From positions 382,001 to 446,000 of the forward strand of contig CANJKZ010000063.1 of the NCBI GenBank assembly GCA_947471745.1: 64,000 nucleotides of DNA, in the 5' to 3' direction. Of the stretch, positions 1-26,593 are shown one piece after another. Source of the stretch: Closterium sp. Naga37s-1 (Eukaryota > Streptophyta > Zygnematophyceae > Desmidiales > Closteriaceae). Below the pieces are notes generated by a model. The model saw only the letters and a list, made by a program, of their open reading frames with translations. It was not told the DNA's origin and did not search any database. A program made the position numbers and the translations under genes. How positions within the stretch are numbered: the stretch's first letter is position 1; each line of letters opens with the position of its first letter.

Positions 1-428
1 AGTCCTCGCTGCTCTCGCGCTGCATCCGCTGCAACGGCACCTTCAAGCCGCAGGCGTTGGGGCCGTCAGAGGCAGCGGCGGCGGCACCATGGACACAGAT
101 CGTGCCGAGTCACGTGTTGGATCGCGTAGCGGAGTTCTGGCAGTGCTGCCAGTGCCAGCACCTCTACTGGGAGGTGAGGTATGAGATGAGTGGCAGTGAT
201 GGGAGGTCTGAGGAATGTGGAAGGGACGTGTGCCCGTTTCTGCATGTCTCTCCCTTTCCCATGTCAGCATCTCCCTCCCTTCTCTTGATGCCCTCTCTCC
301 CTCCCGCCACGCCTCTCCATTGTACCCTCTTCCAGGGCTGCCAGTTTGATCGCGCAATCAAGCAATTCACAGAGGTGTGCCAGCTGTCGGCTGCGCTGGC
401 ACAGACGAACATTTCAGCCAATGGTTGA
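1..428 (+). CDS. Mut7-C domain protein, C-terminal two exons (partial)
   Basis: This is the 3' end of a gene that begins left of the window. The reading frame starts at base 3. Exon 1-173 encodes a treble/zinc-ribbon stretch with a CIRC knuckle and then CCQC just before HLYWE. Intron 174-335 is GT-AG, and exon 336-428 continues GCQFDRAIKQF to a TGA at 426-428. CxxC ... CxxC followed by YWEGxxxxR is the signature of the Mut7-C (PIN-like RNase/zinc-ribbon) domain found at the end of mut-7-type 3'-5' exonuclease homologues and as stand-alone proteins. The domain assignment is from remembered family sequence; the rest of the protein is not visible. The 162-nt intron is a multiple of three and has no stop, so intron retention would give an uninterrupted protein. 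Confidence 0.72.
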   Translation, partial: SSLLSRCIRCNGTFKPQALGPSEAAAAAPWTQIVPSHVLDRVAEFWQCCQCQHLYWEVRYEMSGSDGRSEECGRDVCPFLHVSPFPMSASPSLLLMPSLPPATPLHCTLFQGCQFDRAIKQFTEVCQLSAALAQTNISANG

Positions 429-1832
429 TTCTTTAGTCAAGTCAAAAGCCATCAAGCAATTAGCTGAGGTGTACCAGCTGAGCTAGTGCAGCAGACTAAC
501 ATTATGGCCAGCAGTACAGTTCATCCTGCTCTGCAAGGGTCTTCATGTCATTCGATGCGCACCGACACGCCTACAGAACGCCTACTGAAGCAACAGTCTT
601 CAGTGTGTTGCTCACCACTTTCAGGTTCATCCCCACCCTAAGCCAAGTTGAGTTGACACAGCCAAGGCTGCATGCTGAATTTTCAGGTCTGAGTCACATC
701 ATAAACATACTGAGAATCAGTCTTTCTAATAGCCTGGCAAAATAACAGATAGGAGGAGCTTTCGATGCTATAGTTTTCACATATTGGAACTAGGTGAGAT
801 CACACTTCCTTCCCTAGATGGATACATGAGATGATGGGTTTCGCTCACCTAGCCTTGTTAAATCCAGAACACATACATTCAGTTGGGATTTATTTTGTAT
901 GTAGTCTGCCATTCCAAGAAACGCGCTCTGTTTCTATGATCCATATATAGAGCTGAAGCATATTTTCTTATCGGTTGGTCTGGTCTGATTAGGCTGGTGT
1001 GTACAGCACAGCGGATGTGCGTGGAGGGTCGAGGTGTCTCGAATTTGGTGATGTGGCTAATCTAATCAGTACGAGACAGCACCGTGATTTGGCCAGCGTG
1101 GCAGCGTGTCACGGATGATGTCATTCTGGCGCGGAATTGGGGGCGATAAATTTCTGGATCGCTTGTCTAGTCGTCAGCAAGTGTTCACACGCAGCTTCGC
1201 ACAGTTCCGTGGCGACCCTTAGCGACATTTGTGTTGTGACGTCAACACATCAGCCTCGTCAACAACTTCCGAACCTCCCCTTTCCCGCGTTTCTGTCCCT
1301 CTTCTCAAACCTCGTGAACAGCGCGCCTCGGATTTGGCTTTGTGTGGAGTGGATGTCACATAACTCTTCTGTTGCCATGTGCGTCGACGTCCGTGAGTGC
1401 TCTGTTTTGTCAATCTTGCAACAGTAACCCGCCGCTGACGCCAGGCTCAAATCGTCTTCACACACGCGATTCGGCAGCACAGTGCCAAAAATGCTGACAC
1501 GAGGATGGAATGCGCCGTACGGAAGGAGGTGGTGGTATCCACAGGCTTGGTGCAATCCACTAGTCACTGTAGTTTTCTGACTGTAGTGCCCCAACCACTC
1601 TTCTCCTTCATCCTCACCTTGCTGAAAGGCTGCTCACAGAGAACCTACTCACAGAGCAGGGAGTCGAAATCGCCCGCTCAGACGAGCGGCACAAAAACAC
1701 GCGCGAAACACAGCCGCAGTCTGAGCACCACAGCCGAGGGCGTCACCGATTGGGTTCAATTTTAGCTTCAGAACTAGCAGCATCTACACACACCACCCCC
1801 AAGTTCTGGTAGTATAATACCGTGAGATTCAG
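429..1832. other. intergenic stretch with no recognisable gene
   Basis: Apart from the exon copy at 440-520 I see no conserved coding signal. Several short open frames exist but none has a recognisable motif. A TATA-like CATATATAG lies near 943-951 and could belong to a + strand transcript entering the repeated locus that starts near 1.83 kb, but nothing else supports a promoter. Confidence 0.4.
440..520 (+). repeat. diverged tandem copy of the last Mut7-C exon
   Basis: Directly after the stop codon the sequence repeats the exon it follows. The stretch reading ATCAAGCAATTAGCTGAGGT matches the coding ATCAAGCAATTCACAGAGGT at about 357-376, and the similarity continues through the CCAGCTG, GCAGACTAAC and GCCA parts at roughly 80 percent identity by eye. 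It lies in the 3' untranslated region and is not open. Confidence 0.6.
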
Positions 1833-4370
1833 TTGATGAACTTCTATTCCATAATGTCAGAGTTCAATTGTCATGAACGAGCTTCATCTCAACGAGCTTC
1901 TATCTCATCTATGAGCTTTAATACGACGACCCTGGAGATCGCCCACCGCCATCGCCACCATCGCCAACCAGCAACTCGCCTCCATCCCGACACCGCCCCC
2001 CGCCCAGCCTGCCCTTCGATCTCCACAGGTAAGATTGAAGTTGTTCTGCTTGTTTTTACGTTGACGCTTTTTAAAAGTCATGGATATAGAATCTCTTTAT
2101 CTTAAGCTCCGAGTTCTGACTCTTTTGTGTTTGTATTTTTGCAGGTTCACAACACTACGTCGTCCTCAAGTCAAAACACGAATCCGCAATCGATCTGCTG
2201 CTCTGCAGCCACTGAACGAGCCCAACAGCTGCTCTCTACTTTCAAGCCGTGGTCTGACGCAGTCAGACGCTTCGTCTCAACGACCCTGGAGATCGTCCAC
2301 CGCCATCGCCACCATCACCACCATCGCCAACCAGCAACTCGCTCCATCCCGACACCGCCTCCCGCCCAGCCCGCCCTTCGATCTCCAGTGGTAAGGATGA
2401 AGTTGCTATGTCTACTTATTTTTTGTTTCACGCATCGGATGTCCTTGTTTCTGCTGAATACCTTTGTTTTTCGATTTCTGACTCATGTTTGTTTGTATCT
2501 TTGCAGGTACAAAAAGCAAATGTCTTCCTCAAGTCCTGCTGCTCCATTTTCAAGCCATTGAACAACCCGAAGTGCTCCTCTCCATTCTCAAGTCTGGCGG
2601 ACGTGCTGCCGCCGCCTGTCATCATGCCGACCGCTGCTCTGTTTTTTCAACCCATGGCTGGCGGCCGGACGCGATCTGACGCCGTGTGGTTCGCTGGATG
2701 CGGTGCTGCCTCCGCTCTTCACGCCACCAACGCTGATCGGGAAGTGTTGCTTCCCTTGTCTCCCTCTGCTTTTTCAATTTCGTTTTGTCGTTTTCGTTTT
2801 CATTCCACAATCGCCCACTCGTTTCGTCGCCGTTTCCTCCGTCCCTCTGGTTCACAGTGCTGCTGTCGTTAGATGATCCTCCTCGGGTTTTTGGGTAGAA
2901 TAGCGTGTGGGTTGGGTAGATCAGAGTGTCTCCTCCCTCTGATGGCTGCAGCCTGTGAACCATGGACGTCCGCCTGTTTCGTTTTCTCGTCGTTGGTTTT
3001 TATGTTTGTTTTCAATTTCGTTTTTTGCTTCTTGCATTTGTGTTTTCTTTGTTTTTCTCCTTGTCATACCTTTTTACTAACTTCGAGCACTTTGTGTCTT
3101 TCCTGCTTTTCAGGAAGCGAGGAGTTTCAAGGAGTTGACGAAGCTGACAACGAATCAGCAGCAGCAGACAAGACTGGCGGTCTGACGCCGTGGCTGGCGG
3201 GTGGAGCGCGCTGGACGAGTTGCTGCCATCGTTCATCCCGCTGCCTACAACGATCGGGAAGTGTTGCTTCCCTTGTCCCTTTTTCGTTGCTTTTTTCGAT
3301 TTCGCTGCTTTCCCGCTTTCGTTTTATCATTGTTTTCATCCCACAATCGCCCACTCGTTTCGTCGCCGTTTCCTCCGTCCCTCTGGTTCACAGTGCTGCT
3401 GTCGTTAGATGATCCTCCTCGGGTTTTTGGGTAGAATAGCGTGTGGGTTGGGTAGATCAGAGTGTCTCCTCCCTCTGATGGCTGCAGCCTGTGAACCATG
3501 GACGTCCGCCTGTTTCGTTTTCTCGTCGTTGGTTTTCACATTCATTTTCGCTTTCGCACTTGTTTTTCTTTTGATTTTCCTTTTGTTTTTCTGTTTACTA
3601 ACTTCTAGCATCTGTTTCCTTTGTTTCCTGCCCCCGCAGAGGCGGATCTGCAACAAGAGGAACGGCGGACAACAAGAGCAACGGCGGACTAGCAGAAAGC
3701 AGCCCACGAAGCCGCCATGGAAGCTGTCAAGTAAGTTTCTGATTCCTTGCATTGTTCATCCTTGTCATTTGCCGTTTACTGCTTGAGCTGATAGTTTCTT
3801 TGAAAATTGAGTTTATACTAATATGCGTCTCTTGTTTTCTTTAACAGGACCAACCAGCCAAGCTGCCAATGCAGCAAATGGAGAACCAGCTGATGGAGCA
3901 GTCTACAAATTCTCCTACGAAACGCATGGCAGATCAGCCTTCAAAGCTGGATGGATGTGCGACGGGCTGCAAGGAGTGAGCTACAAGCAGCTTAACTTGT
4001 GGTAAGTTCATCCGTTTTTCGTTTAGCCCGTTTAACTTGTTATCCTTAATCTAGCTGCAAAATGGTGTCTTTCCTTTGAGAGTTTGATTCGGAAGAATGA
4101 ATACTAAATTTTGTCTGTCGTTTTTCTTAAAACAGGATCAAGGAGCCTACGATCAGCCAACCAAGGAGCCCGAGCGGCCAACCAAGGAGCCTGCGAAGCA
4201 GATCAAGCAGCCCACGAAGCCGCCATGGAAGCTGTCAAGTAAGTTTCTGATTCCTTGCATTGTTCATTTGCCGTTTTCTGCTTGAGCTGGTTGTTCATAG
4301 TTTCTTTGAAATTCGAATTTATACTAATATGCGTCTGTTGTTTTTCCTTAAACAGGACCAACCAGCCAAG
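1833..4370 (+). other. unrecognised spliced-looking locus built of duplicated exon-intron units
   Basis: The + strand shows a regular alternation of exon-like and T-rich intron-like DNA with good splice signals: donors near 2032, 2392, 3730, 4002 and 4238, and acceptors (TTTGCAG, TTTTCAG, AACAG) near 2143, 2506, 3113, 3848, 4134 and 4356. Units recur. CGACCCTGGAGATCG occurs at 1927 and 2281. A block around 2800-2998 recurs at 3336-3535. AAGCTGTCAAGTAAGTTTC occurs near 3721 and 4228, and GACCAACCAGCCAAGCTGCC near 3849 and 4357. Possible peptides are rich in Q, T, P and S and match no family I know. It could be a lineage-specific repetitive gene, a noncoding RNA or decayed mobile DNA. No function is proposed. 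Confidence 0.5.
2800..3535 (+). repeat. 536-bp-offset tandem duplication
   Basis: About 195 bp at 2800-2998 is almost identical to 3336-3535. The shared ATGATCCTCCTCGGG starts at 2873 and at 3409, an offset of 536 bp. The sequences between the two blocks also share GATCGGGAAGTGTTGCTTCC (2735, 3252) with small length differences. The high identity implies a recent duplication. Confidence 0.85.
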
Positions 4371-4639
4371 CTGCCAATGCAGCAAATGGAGAAGCAGCTG
4401 ATGGAGCAGTCTACAAAGTCTCCTACGAAGCGCATGCGCGAGCAGTCTACAAATTCTCCTACGAAGCACATGAGCGAGCGGTTTACAAGGCGGATGCGAA
4501 GTCTGGGCTGCAAGGCGGCGGAAGCGGGGACGGAGCAGTCTACGAAGAGGCGAAGCAGTGTACCAGTCTTCAAAGCGGCAGGGCAGCCTACAAAGTGGCC
4601 GAGCACCTTTCAGAGCGGCAGGGCAGCCTACGAAGCGGA

Positions 4640-4800
4640 CCGGACGACACTACAGGACAGCGGCGGACCGGACGACACTACAGGACAGCGGCGGACTGGA
4701 CTACACTACAAGGCAGCGGCGGACCGGACTACACTACAAGGCAGCGGCGGACCGGACTACACTACAAGGCAGCGGCGGACTGGACTACAGAGCAGCCCAC
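4640..4800 (+). repeat. 28-bp minisatellite
   Basis: Five to six copies of a 28-bp unit containing CTACACTACAAGGCAGCGGC, with variants GACGACACTACAGGACAGC at the left end. The unit length is not a multiple of three, so all three frames cycle through the same peptides. It directly follows the last duplicated exon unit. Confidence 0.85.
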
Positions 4801-4968
4801 GACGCGGCGGAGCAAACTCCTTAGCTTCAGAGCGGCCTACTTAGCGGCGGAGCCGCCTACGAAGCTGCAGAGCGGACTCATTAGCTGCAGAGCAGCTTAC
4901 GACGCGGCGGAGCGGACTCCTCAGCTGCAAAGCAGCCTACGAGGCGGCGGAGCAGACCAAGATGCGGC

Positions 4969-5376
4969 GTAGCAGTCTTCAAGGGAAGCAGCGTAGCAGT
5001 CTTCAAGGGAAGCAGCGCAGCAGTCTTCAAGGGAAGCAGCGTAGCAGTCTTCAAGGGAAGCAGCGTAGCAGTCTTCAAGGGAAGCAGCTTAGCAGTCTTC
5101 AAGGGAAGCAGCTTAGCAGTCTTCAAGGGAAGCAGCGTAGCAGTCTTCAAGGGAAGCAGCGTAGCAGTCTTCAAGGGAAGCAGCGTAGCAGTCTTCAAGG
5201 GAAGCAGCGTAGCAGTCTTCAAGGGAAGCAGCGTAGCAGTCTTCAAGGGAAGCAGCGTAGCAGTCTTCAAGGGAAGCAGCGTAGCAGTCTTCAAGGGAAG
5301 CAGCGTAGCAGTCTTCAAGGGAAGCAGCGTAGCAGTCTTCAAGGGAAGCAGCGTAGCAGTCTTCAAGGGAAGCAGC
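4969..5376 (+). repeat. 24-bp minisatellite, 17 copies
   Basis: Seventeen head-to-tail copies of a 24-bp unit that begins GTAGCAGTCTTCAAGGGAAG. They are nearly identical: two copies carry TTAGC instead of GTAGC, and one of the early copies has CGCAG. An eighteenth, degenerate copy follows. In frame it reads RSSLQGKQ; on the other strand it reads LLPLKTAT. Because the period is a multiple of three both strands are open, which explains long open frames here without implying a gene. Confidence 0.95.
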
Positions 5377-5808
5377 GTAGCAGCCAACAGGGAAGTAGCG
5401 TAGCAGTCTACAGGGGAGCAGCGTAGGCGGAGGCTGGGCTGCAAGGAGTAGACGGAGGAGGAGGCTGCGGAAGCGGTTGATGCGGAAGCGGAGGCTGGGC
5501 GAGAGGGATGTGGCGAAGCAGTGGAGGGTTGTGGCGAAGGGTTGCGCGGATGGTGACTAGACGGGAGCTCGAAGGGTGGCCTAAGAGGTGGCTGAGTCTA
5601 GCGAGCTCAGCCGGTCCTAAGGCGAGTGGCGCGGTGTGGCGTGGCTTCGGCAGTGATGTGATGGAGGACGGGCCGGTGCTTGGTTCTGGCAGTGCAAAGT
5701 CGCCCGGGAGGCTTTGCACTGCCTGGGCCCAGAATCAAGCAAATCCGGGTACCTTACCCTCCAGGTAGCATCACTGTTGGGGTTGCACTTGCACCACAAG
5801 TCAGCACC

Positions 5809-6020
5809 GCACCGGCGTGGGTGCGGGGGGCTTGAGTCACTCTAAAGAGAAGGGAGACCGCACTGGCGTGGGTGCGGAGATCTTCTCTTACCTCTGAATG
5901 ATGAGTCCACACTGGCGTGGGTGTGGAAATACTCGTTCTAGGTCACCTGAGGGTTTCCGTTTAGGAGGCTTGCGGTTTCACTTAAAGCCTCGGGGCTTTC
6001 TCACACTGGCGTGGGTGTGG
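5809..6020 (+). repeat. four dispersed copies of a CTGGCGTGGGTG motif
   Basis: CACCGGCGTGGGTGCGG near 5809, CACTGGCGTGGGTGCGG near 5861, CACTGGCGTGGGTGTGG near 5912 and again near 6004. They are spaced about 50-90 bp and embedded in otherwise different sequence. No coding or known regulatory role is recognised. Confidence 0.7.
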
Positions 6021-6106
6021 GGGGTCCGTCACTTGAGCCACAGGGAGAGAGGGATGGAGCAGTGGAGGGTAGCAGCCGCCGCCTGATGCAGCCGCCGCCT
6101 GATGCA

Positions 6107-6546
6107 GTTAAGGGGAGAAGCCGCCTCAGTCAAGGGGAGAAGCCGCCTCAGTTAAGGGGAGAAGCCACCTCAGTTAAGGGGAGAAGCCGCCTCAGTTAAG
6201 GGGAGAAGCCGCCTCAGTTAAGGGGAGAAGCCGCCTCAGTTAAGGGGAGAAGCCGCCTCAGTTAAGGGGAGAAGCCGCCTCAGTTAAGGGGAGAAGCCGC
6301 CTCAGTTAAGGGGAGAAGCCGCCTCAGTTAAGGGGAGAAGCCGCCTCAGTTAAGGGGAGAAGCCGCCTCAGTTAAGGGGAGAAGCCGCCTCAGTTAAGGG
6401 GAGAAGCCGCCTCAGTTAAGGGGAGAAGCCGCCTCAGTTAAGGGGAGAAGCCGCCTCAGTTAAGGGGAGAAGCCGCGTCAGTTAAGGGGAGAAGCCGCCT
6501 CAGTTAAGGGGAGAAGCCGCCTCAGTTAAGGGGAGAAGCCGCCTCA
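6107..6546 (+). repeat. 22-bp minisatellite, 20 copies
   Basis: Twenty contiguous copies of a 22-bp unit containing TTAAGGGGAGAAGCCGCCTC. There are only a handful of single-base variants (for example TCAAGG in the first copies and CCGCGTC near 6475). It is strongly purine-rich on the + strand. Related but rearranged pieces (GAAGCAGCCGCCTCCTGGTG) continue to about 6850. Confidence 0.95.
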
Positions 6547-6914
6547 GTTAAGGGGAGAAGGGGAGTAGGAGAGAAGCAGCCGCCTCCTGGTGCAGAGAAG
6601 CAGCCGCCTCCTGGTGCAGAGAAGCAGCCGCTTGATGCAGTTAAGGGGAGCAGTTGTGCCTGATGCAGTTAAGGGGAGAAGCCGCCTGGTGCAGTTAAGG
6701 GGTGCAGCCGCCTGGTGCAGTTAAGGGGAGAAGACGCCTGGTGCAGTTATGGGGAGTAGAATCCCTAAACCCTGAAGGGAGAAGCCGCCTCCTGGTGCAG
6801 AGAAGGGAGAAGCCGCCTGCTGGTGCGGAGAAGGGGAGAAACTCCCTGGTGAAGCGAAGTAGTGAAGCTGTAGAGGGGTGAAGGAGGGAATGGGTGAATG
6901 GGTGTAAGGCTGCC

Positions 6915-7165
6915 TGGTGAAGTGAAGCAGTGAAGCTGTGAAGGGGTGTAGCAGTGAAGCAGTGAAGCTGTGAAGGGGTGTAGCAGTGAAGCAGTGAAGC
7001 TGTGAAGGGGTGTAGCAGTGAAGCAGTGAAGCTGTGAAGGGGTGTATCAGTGAAGCAGTAAAGCTGTGAAGTGGTGTAGCAGTGTAGCAGTGAAGCAGTG
7101 AAGGGGTGTAGCAGTGAAGCTGTGAAGCTGTGAAGGGGTGAAGCAGTGAAGCAGCTTGTTGCAGA
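6915..7165 (+). repeat. 32-bp GA-rich minisatellite
   Basis: About seven imperfect copies of a 32-bp unit built from GTGAAGCAGTGAAGCTGTG and AAGGGGTGTAGCA. It continues the purine-rich strand asymmetry of the neighbouring arrays, and the opposite strand is open only because the unit lacks stops there. Confidence 0.9.
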
Positions 7166-7213
7166 GAAGTAGAAGCAGCCGCTGGTGCAGAGAAAGGGGA
7201 GAAGCAGTGGGGT

Positions 7214-7381
7214 GCAGGGAAGCACCTTTAAGGAGGTTTTTTAGCCGAGAGATACGGCAGTACTCTGATTCTCAGGGTCTCGGCCCGTAGGCATCCCACC
7301 CAACGCGATGCTGATGGGACGGATTTTTTATCCTCCATGGCTTGTGCACAAGCCTTCCAAGTTAAACAAAAAAAAAAAAAA
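7214..7381 (+). other. hairpin-rich unique segment ending in an A-run, inside minisatellites
   Basis: A non-repetitive island interrupts the GA-rich arrays. It contains several short inverted repeats: GCCGAGA (7228) with TCTCGGC about 35 bp later, GCATC...GATGC around 7290-7312, GGAT-TTTTT-ATCC near 7320-7332, and the perfect 16-bp palindrome GGCTTGTGCACAAGCC at 7339-7354. It ends in a run of 14 A (7368-7381). The form resembles a copied structured RNA with an A-tail, but no known RNA is recognised and no target-site duplication was found. Confidence 0.35.
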
Positions 7382-7384
7382 CAA

Positions 7385-7672
7385 CGGGGGGAAGCAGTGA
7401 AGGGGAAGCAGCAGTGAAGGGGAAGCAGCAGTGAAGGGGAAGCAGCCGTCTAAACCTTGAAGCAGAGAAGCAGCAGCTTGGAGGGGAAGTAGTGAAGGGG
7501 AAGCAGTGAAGGGGTGATGCAGTGATGCAGTGAAGGGGTGATACAGTGATGCATTGAAGGGGTGATGCAGTGAAGGGGTGATGCAGTGAAGGGGTGATGC
7601 AGTGAAGGGGTGATGCAGTGAAGGGGTGATGCAGTGAAGGGGTGATGCAGTGAAGGGGTGATGCAGTCAGGA
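7385..7672 (+). repeat. 16-bp and related GA-rich minisatellite
   Basis: Copies of AGTGAAGGGGAAGCAGC at the left, then about ten copies of a 16-bp unit GTGAAGGGGTGATGCA. This is the last of the purine-rich arrays. After it the sequence returns to ordinary complexity at about 7680. Confidence 0.9.
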
Positions 7673-7930
7673 TCGTGTTAGTATCTGGAGAAGCAGAGAA
7701 GTGGAGCAGATGAGTGGAGAAGATATGGAGTAGAGAATTGGACCAGAGAAGCAGCGAGTCAAGGTACATTGGAGGGATGATGTTGACATGTACAAGCTGA
7801 CATGTACCCAGTACCAGTACCAGCTACCAATAGCAGCTTCCAGCCATAGAATCTAGACTTTTTATTCTCCTTGCACGTTGTACTTGGTTGTATGTCATAA
7901 GACTTTTTTAACTACAAACATTTTAAATAA

Positions 7931-8275
7931 CGCTGGTTGGCATTGTCCAATAACGCTGCGTTTGTTCATATGGGGAACGAACTAGCATAATGTGTGAGCT
8001 GAGCACACTACAATAAAGGTCAAGTGAATCTCTTCGCTATAGCATGAATGGAGATCTTCCTTGTCGAGAGTCTTCCCTTCACTTGTGAGCGAGTCGCTTG
8101 CCTCACATTCCTTTCCAGTTGGCCTAGTTCGCCGTGTCGGGCTGGCACTCTTTCCTTGGGACAACAGTTCTAAGCGGCAAGCGCTAGGGTCGCTTTTCCA
8201 ACAGAAAGGGGCTGGTTGGCATGGGCCAATAACGCTGCATTTGTTCATATAGGGAATGAATTAGCAGGGTATGAT
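7931..8275 (+). repeat. pair of 60-bp direct repeats
   Basis: CTGGTTGGCATTGTCCAATA at about 7933 recurs as CTGGTTGGCATGGGCCAATA at about 8211, and the similarity runs on through AACGCTGC-TTTGTTCATAT and GGGAA-GAA-TAGCA. The two copies are about 278 bp apart and about 85 percent identical. The DNA between them is unique and shows no gene. The stretch 7770-8484 otherwise holds only this pair; it is the 3' flank of the SnRK1 gene. Confidence 0.7.
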
Positions 8276-8484
8276 GCACAGAGCAAGGCACGAGACATGA
8301 TTCAGAGTGACACTGGTACCGTACAAGCCAGAAGGACTGGCAAGCAATCTTCTCCCCCGACTGCTTTGCAACTGCTAAGAGGAGGCACCTAAGGCACAGA
8401 ACTCGCATTGGTGACCAGGTTCAAATGACATGTAAGTAGCTTCGATGATATGCAACTAGCTTTTACGACACGTAGCAGCACGGT

Positions 8485-25057
<16,573 letters not shown>

Positions 25058-26402
25058 TCATCTTGTGCTTCCAGAGCCAGAATAGAACCGTGTAGATGCA
25101 CACCGCAAGCTCTCTGCAGTGTCGGCCCCCGTTAAAGTATTCACTCCAGAAGCCCTCAAGCACAGTTGCTTCAACTGCAGAAGAGAATTTGAAAGGATTA
25201 GAGGACAGATTAGAGAGTGTGCAAGACTTCAGACAGAAGCAACTCTTACAAACCAGAGAAACATCCATACTTACTTGATACTTGTCAATGATGGCGTCAG
25301 TAAAGTCAGCCCCAGTGATATCAGCTCCTCCTAAGTCAGTGAGTGCCAACCATGCCCCTCGCAGTACAGCGTTGCGAAGGTCTGCATCATTTAATACTGC
25401 TCTGTCAATCAGGGCATCTGATAGATCAGCTCCTGATAAGTTCGCCTTGTACAGGACCGCCTAGGAAGTGAAAAACAGAAAAGTCAGATAGAGAGAGACG
25501 GTTCATTGAAAGGCAGGACAACAGACAAACTGGAGTATTCAACAACGTGAGTCATAGTCTCACATGGGAAGTGACATGGCTCTATCCAGCACCTTGGTGA
25601 GCAGATATAAGAAAGATCAATTTGACATGGCATACCTTAGTGAACATGGCCCCTCGAAGGTCAGAACCATGCAGGTCGGTGCCACGAAGGGAAGCTTCCA
25701 TGAAGGTCGCGCCTTGCAGATCAGACACTGACAAATCTTGGCCATCCCTCTTGACGTACGACTCGTTGATTTGCTGATCAATGGAACATTTTTTAGATAC
25801 AATAAATATTGTGACAGATGAAAAACAAACGCAGGAAATTGGTACTTTAGGGCTAAAACTTTTTCTTCTTGCTCTTTACTCCTTCTGCCACGTAAACATA
25901 TTGATGGCCAATCTCTTACCTCTTGCACTCGCGGTCTTAGCGTCTGAATGTCCAACAGCGCGTCATTTTCGGCAGCAGCCATGGCTGGACTCAAGGCGAG
26001 CAGCAATGAGCACGAAGCGGCTGCGAGCGCCACGGCTGCGATGCGCACGTACGGTGGAATGCAAAGCGTGGCAAGGCTGATCGCTGAATTTCCCTGATGA
26101 AGATATTGCGATTCGTCAACCCGTTGCATGGCCGAGATTATATGAGTGGAAGCAACCCGATGGCTTTGGAAGGAAGGCCGATGTTGAGAAGGCCATTCAG
26201 CGAGAGTGGAGGCTGCAAGGCGCCTAATGTGTCGCGGTGAGCATGGTAGATTGCATCGGGATAGACAGGATCTAGCAGATCCATCCGTCCAGATGAGCCA
26301 TTGTGGGGGTGAAGCGGTGATGGAGGCAGGACACCGAATGCTAACCAGAGAAGCAGCCATAGCTTCGTGATTATGCCTTGCTTGACTATGCGGGCTCCTC
26401 AA
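25058..26402 (-). CDS. thylakoid-lumen pentapeptide-repeat protein
   Basis: A four-exon gene: 26402-25920, 25773-25636, 25460-25275, 25174-25058, 308 codons, all junctions phase 0 with GT-AG introns. A second ATG at 26360 (MAASLVSIRCP) is an equally likely start. The N-terminus is long, Ser/Arg-rich and without acidic runs, like a chloroplast transit peptide. It is followed by a hydrophobic thylakoid signal ending LLLALSPAMAAAE (AxA-type cleavage). The mature part has QINESYVKRDGQDLSVSDL and then A(D/N)LxG pentapeptide repeats (DLHGSDLRGAMF, ANLSGADLSDALI, ADITGADFTDAII). It ends DKYQLKQLCLRASGVNT, matching the LCxxASGxNxxTG tail of plant TL15/TL20.3-type lumen proteins. The molecular role of these proteins is unknown. 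Confidence 0.88.
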
Positions 26403-26424
26403 CCAAATAAAATTTGTTGTCTTA

Positions 26425-26590
26425 GGGCGTGTCCAGCGCGTACGTTTACGGTTCGTTTACAGTTCATGACTCATGGCGCAACACGATATTAAATGGTTCA
26501 AAGCGATTTGCAGTTTCCACCATTTTTAACCGTGACGCAACAAGGTCAACCGCACAGGATGAACTGTAAACGTACGCGCTGGACCCGCCC
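26425..26590. mobile_element. 166-bp Harbinger-like MITE
   Basis: Terminal inverted repeats of about 25 bp: the left end reads GGGCGTGTCCAGCGCGTACG and the right end is the reverse complement of GGGCGGGTCCAGCGCGTACG. An extra pairing GTTTACAGTTCAT lies further in. The element is flanked by TTA on both sides (26422-26424 and 26591-26593), a TWA target-site duplication typical of PIF/Harbinger elements. It has no coding capacity and sits in the shared 5' region between the pentapeptide gene (-) and the GT90 gene (+). Confidence 0.8.
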
Positions 26591-26593
26591 TTA

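Noticed and set aside
1137-1765. Small genes on either strand between 1.1 and 1.8 kb
   Set aside because: Open frames overlap on opposite strands, lack motifs and show no splice-consistent continuation.
4881-5444. A - strand gene of LLPLKTAT repeats
   Set aside because: It is the reverse reading of the 24-bp minisatellite; period 24 keeps all frames open.
6695-7769. - strand genes of TASPLHSF / ASPLHCITPS repeats
   Set aside because: They are by-products of the 32-bp and 16-bp purine-rich arrays, with no conserved motif.
7780-7922. A possible solo long terminal repeat (begins TGTTGACATG, ends AACA)
   Set aside because: No second copy, no flanking duplication and no internal coding region were found in the window; the match could be chance.
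7931-8275. Terminal repeats of a small transposon
   Set aside because: The two 60-bp copies are direct and diverged, with no target-site duplication and no element-like interior; a simple tandem duplication explains them.
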